A DNA stretch of 64,000 nt, taken from the NCBI GenBank assembly GCA_963803155.1, contig CAWDMN010000056.1:1-64000 (forward strand), read 5' to 3'. Below, in pieces: positions 55,435-64,000 of this stretch. The notes below the pieces were generated by a model. The model saw nothing but the letters and a program-made list of their open reading frames with translations. It had not been told where the DNA came from and ran no database searches. Source of the DNA: CAWDMN01 sp963803155 (GTDB lineage: Bacteria > Acidobacteriota > Terriglobia > Versatilivoradales > Versatilivoraceae). The position numbers and the translations under genes are program-made. Every line of letters begins with the position of its first letter. The first letter of the stretch is position 1.

Positions 55435-57477
55435 CTACTTCAGCCTCGTTCCATTTGGAATCTCTTCATCGAAGGTAGCCAAAATTGGCTTGCTGTTTTG
55501 GTCCACCGATGCAGCCAAAAGCATTCCGTTCGATTCCAACCCGCGCATTTTCCGCGGCTCGAGGTTGGTGACCACGATGATTTTTTTCCCAAATAGTTTC
55601 TCCGGCTCATACCACTTGGCAATTCCGGCTAGAATTTGCCGTCTTTCCACTCCCAAATCAATCTGCAATTTTAAAAGCTTGTCCGCACCCTGGATTTTTT
55701 CCGCCGTTAGAATTTGAGCAACCCGCAATTCCACTTTAACGAAGTCATCGATGGAAATCCGCGAAGAGGTGACGACGCCCGCCGGTTCAATGGCCGCGGG
55801 AACGGAACCCGGCTTATTTTCTATTTCCATGATTGTGCCCTTATCTGCCTCAAATTTTCCGGTGAGTTCTGGAGCACTTTTCGCGCCTCCAGTCTCATTT
55901 CGAAATAATTCATCCAGGAGCTTTTTTTTGTCGATCCTCGGGAAGATGGGACCCAGTTCGCCCAATCGATTTCCAAGAGGCAAGCCTGCCCATTTCAAAT
56001 CGGAAATAGTGAGAGTGTTCAACGGCATGTCCATGCCGAGCTGCCGCCAAACCTGCGCCGTACAATCCGGGAGGACTGGAGCCAATAATACCGTGGCAAT
56101 CCGAAGGACCTCAGCTGATGTATAAAGAATCGTGGCCAGTCGAGGTTTCTGGTCCGGATCAGCAGCCAAAGCCCAGGGGGCGCCATCATTGATGTAGCGA
56201 TTGGTCCGGCTCAACAGATCCCAAACCGATTCCAACGCGCGACTAAAGGCACACTGGTCCATGTAATCTTGGAATTGAGCAATAGCAGACACCGCGGCCT
56301 CTTCTAGTTCCTTGTCCTGCTCGGCACGCCCCTCGATGGCTGAAGGATAAGGAATGCTCCCCTCAAAATTCTGAGAAATCAGAGCCAGCACGCGGGATAC
56401 AAGGTTTCCATAATCGTTGGCCAAATCACTGTTGACCCGCTGGATCAGAGCATCGTAAGAGAAGCTGCCATCCAGTCCAAAGGGGACTTCACGCAAAAGG
56501 AAATAGCGAACAGCGTCCGAACCGAAGTGTCTCAACAGAAGTTCAGGATCAATAACATTGCCCAAGGACTTGGACATCTTGGCTTCATCCTTCAGCCACC
56601 AACCATGGGCAAACACCTGATGTGGGGGCTCCAAGCCCGCAGCCATCAGGAAAGCCGGCCAGTAGACCGTGTGAAACCGGATAATGTCCTTTCCCACCAA
56701 GTGAATTTGAGCCGGCCAATATTTTTGAAATTCTTTCACTCTTTGGGGATTGCCGAATCCAATGCCGGTCATGTATCCCACCAGCGCATCAAACCAAACA
56801 TAAATCACATGGGAATTGTCGACGGGAACAGGGATTCCCCATTTGACGGAAGTCCGGCTGACCGAGAGATCGCGCAATCCTCCGCTGACAAAGCTCACCA
56901 CCTCATTGCGGCGGGACGAAGGATTAATAAAATCTGGGTGGCGACTATAAAATTCGAGCAATTTGTCCTGGAATTCCGAAAGCTTGAAGAAATAGCTCTC
57001 CTCCGCCAGCCGTTCGGTTGGTCTGCCGCAAACTTCACAGGGAGGAGGAGTCTCGCTTTCGGGGGCAAACAGGTTGTCACTGACACAATACCAGCCGGAA
57101 TATTCTCCCTTGTAAATGTATCCATTGTCGTAAGCTCGTTTAAACAATTCCGCGGCGCCCGCGTGATGTGCTTTGTCGCTTGTCCGGATGAACCGATTAA
57201 ATTTGATCCCATAATTCGCCCACAATTGTTGAAAGGCGCCGGAAACCTCATCGGCTAATTCCTGAGGGGAAATCCCTCGCGCCGCAGCGGCGCGCTCAAT
57301 CTTTTGCCCATGCTCATCGGTCCCGGAAAAAAAGATGACATCATATCCCTGCATTTTTTTGTAGCGGGCCAGACAGTCGGCCGCCACAGTAGTGTAAGTG
57401 TGTCCGAGGTGAGGGCGGGCGTTCACATAATAAAGCGGCGTTGTGATGTAAAAAGTCGGTTTCAGTGTTTGGTTCAT
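55435..57477 (-). CDS. metG: Methionyl-tRNA synthetase
   Basis: 680 residues from the ATG at 57477 (GGAG 6 nt before). N-terminal FYITTPLYYVNARPHLGHTY (class I HIGH-equivalent), zinc loop with a single CEVC pair, KMSKS in EAKMSKSLGNVIDPELL, and a C-terminal tRNA-binding OB domain (VELRVAQILTAEKIQGADKL). The 232-nt gap behind it holds nothing I can support. Confidence 0.97.
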   Translation of the reverse strand: MNQTLKPTFYITTPLYYVNARPHLGHTYTTVAADCLARYKKMQGYDVIFFSGTDEHGQKIERAAAARGISPQELADEVSGAFQQLWANYGIKFNRFIRTSDKAHHAGAAELFKRAYDNGYIYKGEYSGWYCVSDNLFAPESETPPPCEVCGRPTERLAEESYFFKLSEFQDKLLEFYSRHPDFINPSSRRNEVVSFVSGGLRDLSVSRTSVKWGIPVPVDNSHVIYVWFDALVGYMTGIGFGNPQRVKEFQKYWPAQIHLVGKDIIRFHTVYWPAFLMAAGLEPPHQVFAHGWWLKDEAKMSKSLGNVIDPELLLRHFGSDAVRYFLLREVPFGLDGSFSYDALIQRVNSDLANDYGNLVSRVLALISQNFEGSIPYPSAIEGRAEQDKELEEAAVSAIAQFQDYMDQCAFSRALESVWDLLSRTNRYINDGAPWALAADPDQKPRLATILYTSAEVLRIATVLLAPVLPDCTAQVWRQLGMDMPLNTLTISDLKWAGLPLGNRLGELGPIFPRIDKKKLLDELFRNETGGAKSAPELTGKFEADKGTIMEIENKPGSVPAAIEPAGVVTSSRISIDDFVKVELRVAQILTAEKIQGADKLLKLQIDLGVERRQILAGIAKWYEPEKLFGKKIIVVTNLEPRKMRGLESNGMLLAASVDQNSKPILATFDEEIPNGTRLK

Positions 57478-57605
57478 GATTACTCCAGGTGCTTGCTTAT
57501 GGCTGGCTTGCTTGCCTTGAAAAAAATTCCCAGTGCGGGCCAAGGTCAGGTGGGATTCCAATATAATCCTTTTCTCGCGGGGCAAAGCTCCCTTTGTTCA
57601 AAAGA

Positions 57606-58816
57606 TCACAATCCACCCTCGGCATGCCGTGTCAAAAAATCCTGAATCGCAAGGGAATAGACTACTTTGAAGGGCATCCCTTTCGTGTTGGCTATCTGCC
57701 GGCAGTCTTCATATTCAGGAGCATAGTTGACGATCTTTCCTTCGAGGCGGGAAATTTTCATCCTCACGGGCAGGTCCGCAACCTCGACCTGTTCAATCTC
57801 CCTCTGTAAAACCATCCGGCCAGATTCATAATAACGCAATCCAATCGTAGTGGTTTCTCGGAAGAGAAGTTCCGCGGCCGCCTGACGCAGCTCCGCGGGG
57901 ACCACTACGGACAGAAGCATGCCGGGACGGTTCTTCTTCATTTGAACCGGAGAGGTAAAGCAATCCAAAACCCCCAGATCAAACAATTTTTCTTGAAGAT
58001 GTCCGTAAATCTGAGGATTCATGTCATCAATGTTGGCTTCCAAGACAATCACGGACGTCTCAGGTGACGCGGATGTGCCGGGTCGACCATCTTCCACCAT
58101 CTCGCCGACCAAGATTCTCACCACATTGGCACTCCCCTGAAAGTCCCTGCAACCCGCGCCAAAACCACTCCTTTCCAACTTCCAGGAAGGAATTCCCCCG
58201 AAGTCGGAGCACAAAGCCGATACGATGGCCGCTCCAGTCGGAGTCACAAGTTCCCCCTCCAACTGGTTGGAATAAATCGGAATCCCCTTCAAGAGTTCGG
58301 CGGTTGCCGGGGCTGGAACCGGTAGAGATCCCATGAGCACATTGAATCGTCCCTTTCCCGACATTCAAGGCAGAACATTGGAACTTTTCGATTCCAAAAA
58401 AGTCAAATCCAATGCAGGCGCCGATAATATCAACAATGGAATCGATCGCTCCTACTTCGTGAAAGTGAATTTTTTCCGGGGTAGTACCATGCACCAATGC
58501 TTCGGCTTCTGCCAGCTCGGCGAAATATCAGAACAGCCATCTCTTTGACCCGGTCAGACAAGTCACTTTCCCGCAGGATCTTTTCAATGTCGTGCAAATG
58601 CCGGTGGGCATGCTCATGTCCCGGCGTCACATCAAATTTTGTGGAGGCAATGTTCCCCTTTAGGACTTTTTGGGCAGAAAGAGAGAAGTTCTTCACGTCC
58701 AATTTACCAAGCTCTTGCCTGAGATACTCAATAGGAAGTTCGGCATCTAGCAAGGCTCCCACCAGCATGTCGCCACTGATTCCAGAAAAACAGTCGAAAA
58801 ATATAGCCTTGCTCAT
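57606..58816 (-). pseudogene. larC: larC (nickel-pincer cofactor insertion) in three reading frames
   Basis: The reading starts at 58816 with KAIFFDCFSGISGDMLVGAL (DUF111/LarC) and runs to VLIFRR near 58517. One base must then be skipped to continue LAEAEALVHGTTPEKIHFHE and VGAIDSIVDIIGACIGF. Near 58330 a second base must be skipped to go from GKGTIQCAHG into SLPVPAPATAELLKGIPIYS, after which the frame is intact to 57606. All domains are present in order. LarC inserts nickel into the lactate racemase cofactor. Whether this is a pseudogene, a read error or programmed shifting cannot be decided here. Confidence 0.8.
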
Positions 58817-58820
58817 CCAA

Positions 58821-59576
58821 TCAACTCTTTCCCGTTGCCGGTTCGGATAAGAATTCCACTATTCCGGGTAGTACCTCTCCAGATTTGCCTCGAAGAAATT
58901 CATCGGCATATCCCGCCATGGCCGAAGGTTCGACATTGACTTCTACTACATACGCCCCATGTTCCTTGGCGGCTTGTGGCAGATATGCCGCGGGGTAGAC
59001 AACTGCTGAAGTGCCTATCGAAAAGAAGAGCTCGCATGTTCTTGCTTTCTCCAGCGCAGATTCATATACGCCGGGCGGAAGCATTTCTCCAAACCAAACA
59101 ACCCCAACGCGCAGCAGACCACCACATGAGCAATGAGGAGGGAGAAGTTTCATGGGGACCGTGTGATCCATCCGAACGGATTCGCATTGCATGCATTTGA
59201 CTTCCCAGATATCCCCGTGGAGTTTCAGGATATTCCTGTTCCCTGCCCTGTCGTGTAAACCGTCGATATTCTGAGTCACCAACGTGAAATCCTGGAAAAA
59301 TCTGCCAAGGGCAGCAATAGCTTTATGTCCTGCATTGGGATCGACTTCGAGCATATTCTTGCGCCGCGAGTCATACCACTCCCAAACCAATTTTGGATTT
59401 GCCCGGAAGGCTTCCATCGTCGCCAAATCTTCCGCTCGATATTTTTTCCACAAGCCGTCTGCCCCTCGAAAAGTTGGGATTCCGCTCTCCACCGACACTC
59501 CAGCTCCGGTAAAGACGACCACCTTTGTCGATGGAATGAGCATCGCTCGCAACTTTGGGGAAATCCTGATACTCAT
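58821..59576 (-). CDS. cobB: NAD-dependent protein deacylase (sirtuin)
   Basis: 251 residues from the ATG at 59576 (AGGAAA about 10 nt before). VVVFTGAGVSVESGIPTFRG, TLVTQNIDGLHDRAGN, catalytic His in ILKLHGDIWEVKC, zinc pairs CMQC and CSC, and VGVVWFGEMLP. Removes acyl groups from lysine using NAD. Stop codon is 4 nt from the larC start, so the two are co-transcribed. Confidence 0.95.
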   Translation of the reverse strand: MSIRISPKLRAMLIPSTKVVVFTGAGVSVESGIPTFRGADGLWKKYRAEDLATMEAFRANPKLVWEWYDSRRKNMLEVDPNAGHKAIAALGRFFQDFTLVTQNIDGLHDRAGNRNILKLHGDIWEVKCMQCESVRMDHTVPMKLLPPHCSCGGLLRVGVVWFGEMLPPGVYESALEKARTCELFFSIGTSAVVYPAAYLPQAAKEHGAYVVEVNVEPSAMAGYADEFLRGKSGEVLPGIVEFLSEPATGKS

Positions 59577-59942
59577 AGAAGCGAATTTCCTTTCCGGCCA
59601 AAAACCTAATAGTAGACTTGGGGTCAGGATTTTGTCAAGGAATGAGGAACGATATGAGGAGCGGCAGCAACTCAAAAAAGAGAGCTAAGGATATAGTATT
59701 TGCATTCAACTTTTTGGGGGAATCCACTTTAGATCTGAGTGATTATGTCCTACACCGGTCATATTGCTAAGGTGCACTCTCAAGATGAGCAGATCCCCCT
59801 CGGCCGGTACTCACAGAATATTTCTATGTCACAAGTCAGGTTTTATTCTTTCGTGCTGGGGCGATCCCCTATTCAGAGTTTCTTCAGCCACAGTGCCTGG
59901 ACATCCAATAACAACGCATATAAATCGTGCATAATGATTTAT
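59577..59942. other. Gap between sirtuin and sigma factor genes
   Basis: No gene supported. A forward frame (59739-60125) overlaps the sigma-factor gene, has no ribosome site and poor composition. No anti-sigma gene is present here. Confidence 0.4.
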
Positions 59943-60542
59943 TTATTGAACCATCGAACTTTGAGGGACAAAATGGAGCGATTCCATTTTTCGGGCCAAT
60001 TCAGTCCGTCCCCGACTGATTCTGGATTTTACTGTCCCATCGGAGACTCTCAAGAGGGCAGCCATTTCCCGATAACTCAATTCCATGAGGTAACGCAAAA
60101 TCACGGCTTGACGCAGAGGGGGTGAAAGCTGCTTCATGGCATTTCTCAACGCCGCCTTCTCTTCTCCCGATTCCACTTCCGAGTGCGGTGAAGGCAGTAC
60201 GGAGGGAAGATTCTCCAGTCTGTCATCAGTCCCCTCCTCTGAATCGGCCACGGCAACCAGGGATTGTTCCGCCTGGCGGTTTTTCCTATAGTGATCTATC
60301 AATAGATTTCGTGTTATGCGAATAATCCAATTGGCGAAACTGCCACTCTCCGCCCGGAATTGATCCAGATGCCGGAAGATACGCAAAAAAGCTTCTTGAG
60401 TTAGATCCTCCGCCCAATCGCCTTTGCCAGCATATCGGTGGCAGAGGCTATACAGTCGGCGGGAATGACGCCGCACTAATGCCTCCCAGGCCAAAGAATC
60501 ACCCCTTCTTGCTTTCTCCACTAGAACCAGATCCGGCTCCAT
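59943..60542 (-). CDS. ECF-type RNA polymerase sigma factor
   Basis: 199 residues from the ATG at 60542 (AGGAGG 10 nt before). Region 2: RHSRRLYSLCHRYAGKGDWA, EDLTQEAFLRIFRHL and ANWIIRITRNLLIDHYRK. Region 4: SPPLRQAVILRYLMELSYRE and LRVSDGTVKSRISRGRTEL. Directs RNA polymerase to a stress- or envelope-type regulon; no anti-sigma factor lies next to it. Confidence 0.94.
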   Translation of the reverse strand: MEPDLVLVEKARRGDSLAWEALVRRHSRRLYSLCHRYAGKGDWAEDLTQEAFLRIFRHLDQFRAESGSFANWIIRITRNLLIDHYRKNRQAEQSLVAVADSEEGTDDRLENLPSVLPSPHSEVESGEEKAALRNAMKQLSPPLRQAVILRYLMELSYREMAALLRVSDGTVKSRISRGRTELARKMESLHFVPQSSMVQ

Positions 60543-60680
60543 GGCTACAGTTCCTCCTGTAAATTTTTTATGGGCGATTTGGGGGCCGCCTAATCCAGCA
60601 CGCCACTTGCTCATTTACATACAGCTATATATATATTACAAATTGCTATATTTGTCAAGAAAAAAACAGACTGCCGTTTC

Positions 60681-60850
60681 CACTGCTGTCCAAAATAAAT
60701 AATTTGGCCAATTTTCAGGTCTACAAACCGTTTAGAATCAGTCCAGGACAGGTTAATCGAAAAACAAGCCCCCAAAATTTAATTCAGCTGTCCAAAACAG
60801 CAATGATAAGGGTTTCCCCGGATTTGAATCATTTATTTTAGACAACAGTG
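60681..60850. repeat. Imperfect inverted-repeat element
   Basis: CACTGCTGTCCAAAATAAAT (from 60681) recurs inverted at 60827-60850, 21 of 24 matching, and a direct GTGCCGTTTC/CTGCCGTTTC pair borders the arms. It has no coding capacity and lies upstream of the sigma-factor gene, in the AT-rich gap 60543-61109. Small MITE-like or regulatory hairpin; the gap holds no other gene. Confidence 0.5.
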
Positions 60851-61109
60851 TGCCGTTTCATTTGATTCTGGGTGATTTTTGAGCTTTGAAATTAGGATTC
60901 TTGGAGGGAGCAATTTCTCGAGTGAGGAGAATTTGTAAGGCTCATTGGCGATGCTGGCAAACCGTAATTGGAGGCCAGTTGGAGGGGGGCCTTTAAAAAA
61001 GTCGTCTATCCATGCTCCCTATCTTCATCGGGATTGGATCCGACTGAAGACAAGAGCCGTTGACGGATTAACAGCACAGAGTTTATTTCCCTAGCGGCCG
61101 CACAAATTT

Positions 61110-61598
61110 TCATTTCGTCTCGATGACCTGGGCATGAATCAAGTCTACCCGTATGCGGGGCTTTTCCTCCTCAACCGGGACAGCGGCAATTTTATCGACT
61201 ACCTCCATCCCGTCGGATACTTTACCAAAAACAGTGTACTTGCCATCCAACGTGGGCAATTCGCCCAAACAGATAAAAAATGAGGTAGTGGCACTATCAA
61301 TGGCGTCCCCGCGAGCCATGGACACGCTTCCCTTTTCATGTTTCAAGCTGCCAATTTCGACCGTCAGGTTTTTCACATACTTGGTCATTTGTTCAGCCGT
61401 AGCGGGCGTCCCGCGGGTGGACAAATCTCCACCCTGAATGACGAAACCAGCTACAACTCGATGCCAGATCGTATTATCGTAAAGTCCCACTTTTGACAAT
61501 TTCAGAAAATTCCTCACATGCTCAGGCGCTACGTCGGGATAGAATTCAATTTCGATGTTCCCCAAGGTCGTTTCGAGAATAACATGAAATTTTTTCAT
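61110..61598 (-). CDS. Cyclophilin-type peptidyl-prolyl isomerase, second of pair
   Basis: 162 residues from the ATG at 61598, inside the stop codon of the preceding gene (ATGA). Motifs LETTLGNIEIEFYPDVAPEH, WHRVVAGFVIQGGDLSTRG and SATTSFFICLGELPTLDGKY. No signal peptide with this start. In the same frame, the upstream DNA still reads like a linker (PPQPIPFADATAEK), suggesting this was once fused to the first domain. Confidence 0.9.
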   Translation of the reverse strand: MKKFHVILETTLGNIEIEFYPDVAPEHVRNFLKLSKVGLYDNTIWHRVVAGFVIQGGDLSTRGTPATAEQMTKYVKNLTVEIGSLKHEKGSVSMARGDAIDSATTSFFICLGELPTLDGKYTVFGKVSDGMEVVDKIAAVPVEEEKPRIRVDLIHAQVIETK

Positions 61599-62281
61599 TT
61601 TTTCCGCAGTGGCGTCAGCAAACGGAATAGGCTGAGGGGGGGAATAAGGCGAAGGTACGCTTTGTGAATCTCTACCCTCTCTTTGGCCATCATATGGGAG
61701 TCCGCAGGAGTCGAAGATATTTTGTCCACTACATCCATGCCTTCCACAACATGGCCCCAGGCCGTATGTTTTCCATCCAGTTGAAGCTGATCGGCCACAC
61801 AAATGAAGAACTGAGATCCCGCGCTGTTGGGGTTATCGGGCAATAAGATAGCAGACACGGTTCCACGAAGATGCTTGGTATCGTTGATTTCCGCTTTCAG
61901 GACATTTAATCCGCCAGTTCCGTAAAGCGCTTTCTTGGAGGGGTTTTTTGTCAATGGATCTCCCCCTTGAATAAAGCCACCCAACAAAACCTGATGAAAA
62001 GTGGTTCCGTCAAAAAAACCCGATTTAATCAAAGAAGCAATATACCTACAGTGTTCCGGCGCTTTGTCGGCGTAAAATTCAATGATTATTTGGCCCAGAG
62101 AGGTCTCAAGCACTGCCTGCTGATTCTTGATCTCCTCGACGCTGATCAAAGGCGCCAGAGCTGGCGATTCTACCGGCACTGAAGCCGCTGGGCGCTCGAT
62201 GGAAGGTTTTCGAGCTTGTGCGCGTAGACCCCACGGCAGAAGGGCAAGCAAAACGACAAGCGCAATCAGTTTTCCTAGCAT
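61595..62281 (-). CDS. Exported cyclophilin-type peptidyl-prolyl isomerase, first of pair
   Basis: 228 residues from the ATG at 62281 (GGAG about 9 nt before). Signal peptide LGKLIALVVLLALLPWGLRA, Pro-rich linker, then LETSLGQIIIEFYADKAPEH, FHQVLLGGFIQGGDPLTKN and SAGSQFFICVADQLQLDGKH. Accelerates prolyl isomerisation in the periplasm. Its last 18 residues (from YLRLIPPLSLF) look frameshifted. Confidence 0.92.
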   Translation of the reverse strand: MLGKLIALVVLLALLPWGLRAQARKPSIERPAASVPVESPALAPLISVEEIKNQQAVLETSLGQIIIEFYADKAPEHCRYIASLIKSGFFDGTTFHQVLLGGFIQGGDPLTKNPSKKALYGTGGLNVLKAEINDTKHLRGTVSAILLPDNPNSAGSQFFICVADQLQLDGKHTAWGHVVEGMDVVDKISSTPADSHMMAKERVEIHKAYLRLIPPLSLFRLLTPLRKK

Positions 62282-62520
62282 GGAATTTCTCCACCAAATA
62301 TTGCCGCAAAATTCGGAATATGTTTTTTGACAACAGCAATGCCAGTTCGATGTCATTGAATGGTTCACGTTTAGATTGATCTAGCGACATTCCCTTTCCA
62401 GTGCCATTTTTGCATATTTCGCAAATCGGTTCATGCCAAATCAGCATGCGAAGGTCGAGGCTAAAATCCACTCAGACAGATAACGCTTTGAATTAATGGC
62501 GATTAAATATTGACACTCTT

Positions 62521-62536
62521 TGGCACCAGTTTTGCA
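62521..62536 (+). promoter_or_regulatory. Sigma-54 promoter of the DegP-like gene
   Basis: TGGCACCAGTTTTGCA matches the -24/-12 consensus TGGCAC-N5-TTGCA at every defined position and lies 41 nt before the ATG, leaving room for a 5' leader of about 30 nt. Confidence 0.8.
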
Positions 62537-62577
62537 CTTAAAACGTCGTCTAAAGAAATTGGTGGGAAGGAAAAAAA

Positions 62578-64000
62578 ATGAAATTCAACTATGAAAGGAT
62601 TTTAGACGTCATGAAACGAAACAAACTGCTTTTTTTTGGCATGATTTTCACAACGCTTCTGATCGGAGTATTGGTGGGAACCATGATTAACCGGTCCGTC
62701 AATGCCGAAAAGTTGGGCTCCTCCGGCAACCCGGCACCATTGACTATTCCATCCCCCATACAACTCTCCAGTGAGTTTTCAAAAATTGCCAAGGCTGCCG
62801 AACCAGCAGTGGTGAATATCAGCACCGAGACTATTATTAAGAGCCAAACGCGCCGCCGTTCCCCACAGTCTGAAGGCGACCAACAAGATCCCTTTGATTT
62901 CTTTGAAAGATTCTTCGGGATGCCAGGCCCCATGCAAATGCCCGAAAGACAGAAGAGCAACGCTTTGGGATCGGGTTTTATCGTGGACAAGACAGGTTAC
63001 ATCGTCACCAATGCCCATGTGGTGGACGGTGCGGACACAATTACTGTCAAGCTGGCCAGCGGTGATGAATTCAAGGCCAAAGTGATCGGGAAGGATCAAG
63101 GTAGTGACATTGCCGTGATTAAAATTGAAACCAACAAAGATCTGCCCACTATAAAATTGGGCAATTCCGACTCCATGGCCGTGGGGGATTGGGTTTTAGC
63201 CATTGGCAGTCCTTTTGGCTTTGAGCAAACGGTAACGGCGGGAATTGTGAGTGCCTTGGGCCGATCAGGGCCTAAATTCCAAAGGTATTTACAGACGGAT
63301 GCCGCCATCAATCCTGGCAATAGCGGCGGGCCGCTAGTCAATATGGCGGGAGAAGTGATTGGCGTTAACACCGCCATTGTTACCCCTTCCGGAGGATATG
63401 CCGGAATAGGATTTGCACTCCCCTCAAATTCAGCCGCGAATATCTACAATCAATTGGTGAAATCCGGCAAAGTGACCCGGGGAGCCATCGGGATTGAGAT
63501 GCAGTCGAATGTCGATGTTCGAACGCTGAAAGCTTTGGGCGCCGCTGACGGAAAGGGAGTCCTCGTTACGAGTATTCCCGATGCCAACAGCCCGGCTGCC
63601 AAAGCAGGATTGAAACGGGAAGACATTATCGTCGGAGTGAATGGTAAAAAAGTGAACGACTCCTCGGAATTGTTGGGGCTGATTTCCGACATGACGCCCG
63701 GACAAACCGTTGATATCCGCTATCTACGCGGCGGCAAGGAAAACACCACCAAAATTGTGGTTGGGGATCGAAAGAATGTCATTCATGAGGAAGAGGCAGA
63801 CAATGCGGGAGAAGCCGATGAGAATCAGCCCAATGTGAAGCTGGGGATTTCGGTTCGTAATTTGGGCCATGATGAGGCTAGAAAATATGACCTTCAATCC
63901 GGTGAAGGAGTTTTAGTCAGCAAGGTTCAACCCGGGAGTGTGGGAGATGATGCCGGCCTGCAAGCAGGCGATGTGATTGTTGAAGTCAACCGGCAGGTTG
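62578..64000 (+). CDS. degP: DegP/Do-family serine protease (3' end outside window)
   Basis: 474 residues visible. Membrane anchor or signal (LLFFGMIFTTLLIGVLVG), trypsin-like domain with His in VTNAHVVDGAD, Asp in GSDIAVIKIE and Ser in INPGNSGGPLVN, then PDZ1 (GVLVTSIPDANSPAAKAGLK) and the beginning of PDZ2 (GVLVSKVQPGSVGDDAGLQA). Periplasmic quality-control protease. Q-linker (RRRSPQSEGDQQDPFDF) near residue 90. GGGAAGGA precedes the ATG. Confidence 0.96.
   Translation, partial: MKFNYERILDVMKRNKLLFFGMIFTTLLIGVLVGTMINRSVNAEKLGSSGNPAPLTIPSPIQLSSEFSKIAKAAEPAVVNISTETIIKSQTRRRSPQSEGDQQDPFDFFERFFGMPGPMQMPERQKSNALGSGFIVDKTGYIVTNAHVVDGADTITVKLASGDEFKAKVIGKDQGSDIAVIKIETNKDLPTIKLGNSDSMAVGDWVLAIGSPFGFEQTVTAGIVSALGRSGPKFQRYLQTDAAINPGNSGGPLVNMAGEVIGVNTAIVTPSGGYAGIGFALPSNSAANIYNQLVKSGKVTRGAIGIEMQSNVDVRTLKALGAADGKGVLVTSIPDANSPAAKAGLKREDIIVGVNGKKVNDSSELLGLISDMTPGQTVDIRYLRGGKENTTKIVVGDRKNVIHEEEADNAGEADENQPNVKLGISVRNLGHDEARKYDLQSGEGVLVSKVQPGSVGDDAGLQAGDVIVEVNRQV

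Noticed and set aside
59739..60125. 128-codon forward frame near the sigma gene
   Set aside because: Half of it is opposite the sigma-factor gene and it has no ribosome site.

Overview
The window looks like a moderate-GC chromosome segment from a flagellated, chemotactic Gram-negative bacterium. Evidence: sigma-54-type and sigma-28-type promoter matches, an outer-membrane beta-barrel porin, DegP-type protease, secreted proteins with signal peptides, GroESL, MotAB and a CheC/CheD-class chemotaxis set. The gene mix (BBP2-like porin beside nitrogen genes, tandem cyclophilins, an XRE regulator, a small basic RNGDKARFGR-type protein) is most like Acidobacteriota, but that assignment is inference and other deep-branching Gram-negative phyla are possible. 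I saw no rRNA, tRNA, CRISPR array, integrase or transposase gene.

Region 1 (1-11.8 kb): an SPFH/stomatin gene cut by the window edge, several small secreted or unknown genes, and the groES-groEL operon, which lies between two copies of a duplicated cassette (ABM-fold-like protein plus four-helix membrane protein). Both cassettes carry a nearly identical 58-bp promoter block with a palindrome inside the -35/-10 spacer; the second is divergent from an XRE-type regulator, which is the obvious candidate repressor. glgC follows, then a strongly degraded pseudogene.

Region 2 (12.9-27.5 kb): motility and chemotaxis. flbD-motA-motB-PilZ run rightward, a cheY-cheZ-like pair runs leftward from a sigma-28-like promoter, and cheA-cheW-mcp-cheR-cheD-cheY-cheX-cheB form a rightward cluster. 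CheA has an unusual order, with its Hpt domain in the middle and an MshEN-like segment after it.

Region 3 (27.5-34.9 kb): nitrogen control on the minus strand: glnD, two PII genes, amtB and a porin. The PII-amtB operon and the porin gene have related 5' leaders ending in strong intrinsic terminators preceded by a mutually exclusive hairpin, an attenuation design that resembles ANTAR-type antitermination targets.

Region 4 (35-48.8 kb): a permease-nitroreductase pair enclosed by 161-bp inverted copies of a dispersed repeat (third copy near 46.9 kb), then argS, thpR, a Fic-fold protein lacking the catalytic histidine, smpB, a secretin-N-domain protein, yhbY, a secreted GH3 glycosidase, a UroD-family protein and a Gfo/Idh/MocA oxidoreductase.

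Region 5 (48.8-64 kb): exported Pcm-like methyltransferase, an ABC-2 exporter, and a long minus-strand housekeeping run (sirtuin, frameshifted larC, metG, dedA, tatD, yajQ, polyprenyl synthase), an orphan ECF sigma factor, two tandem cyclophilins that seem to derive from one two-domain protein, and a DegP-type protease, cut by the window end, under a perfect sigma-54 consensus promoter.
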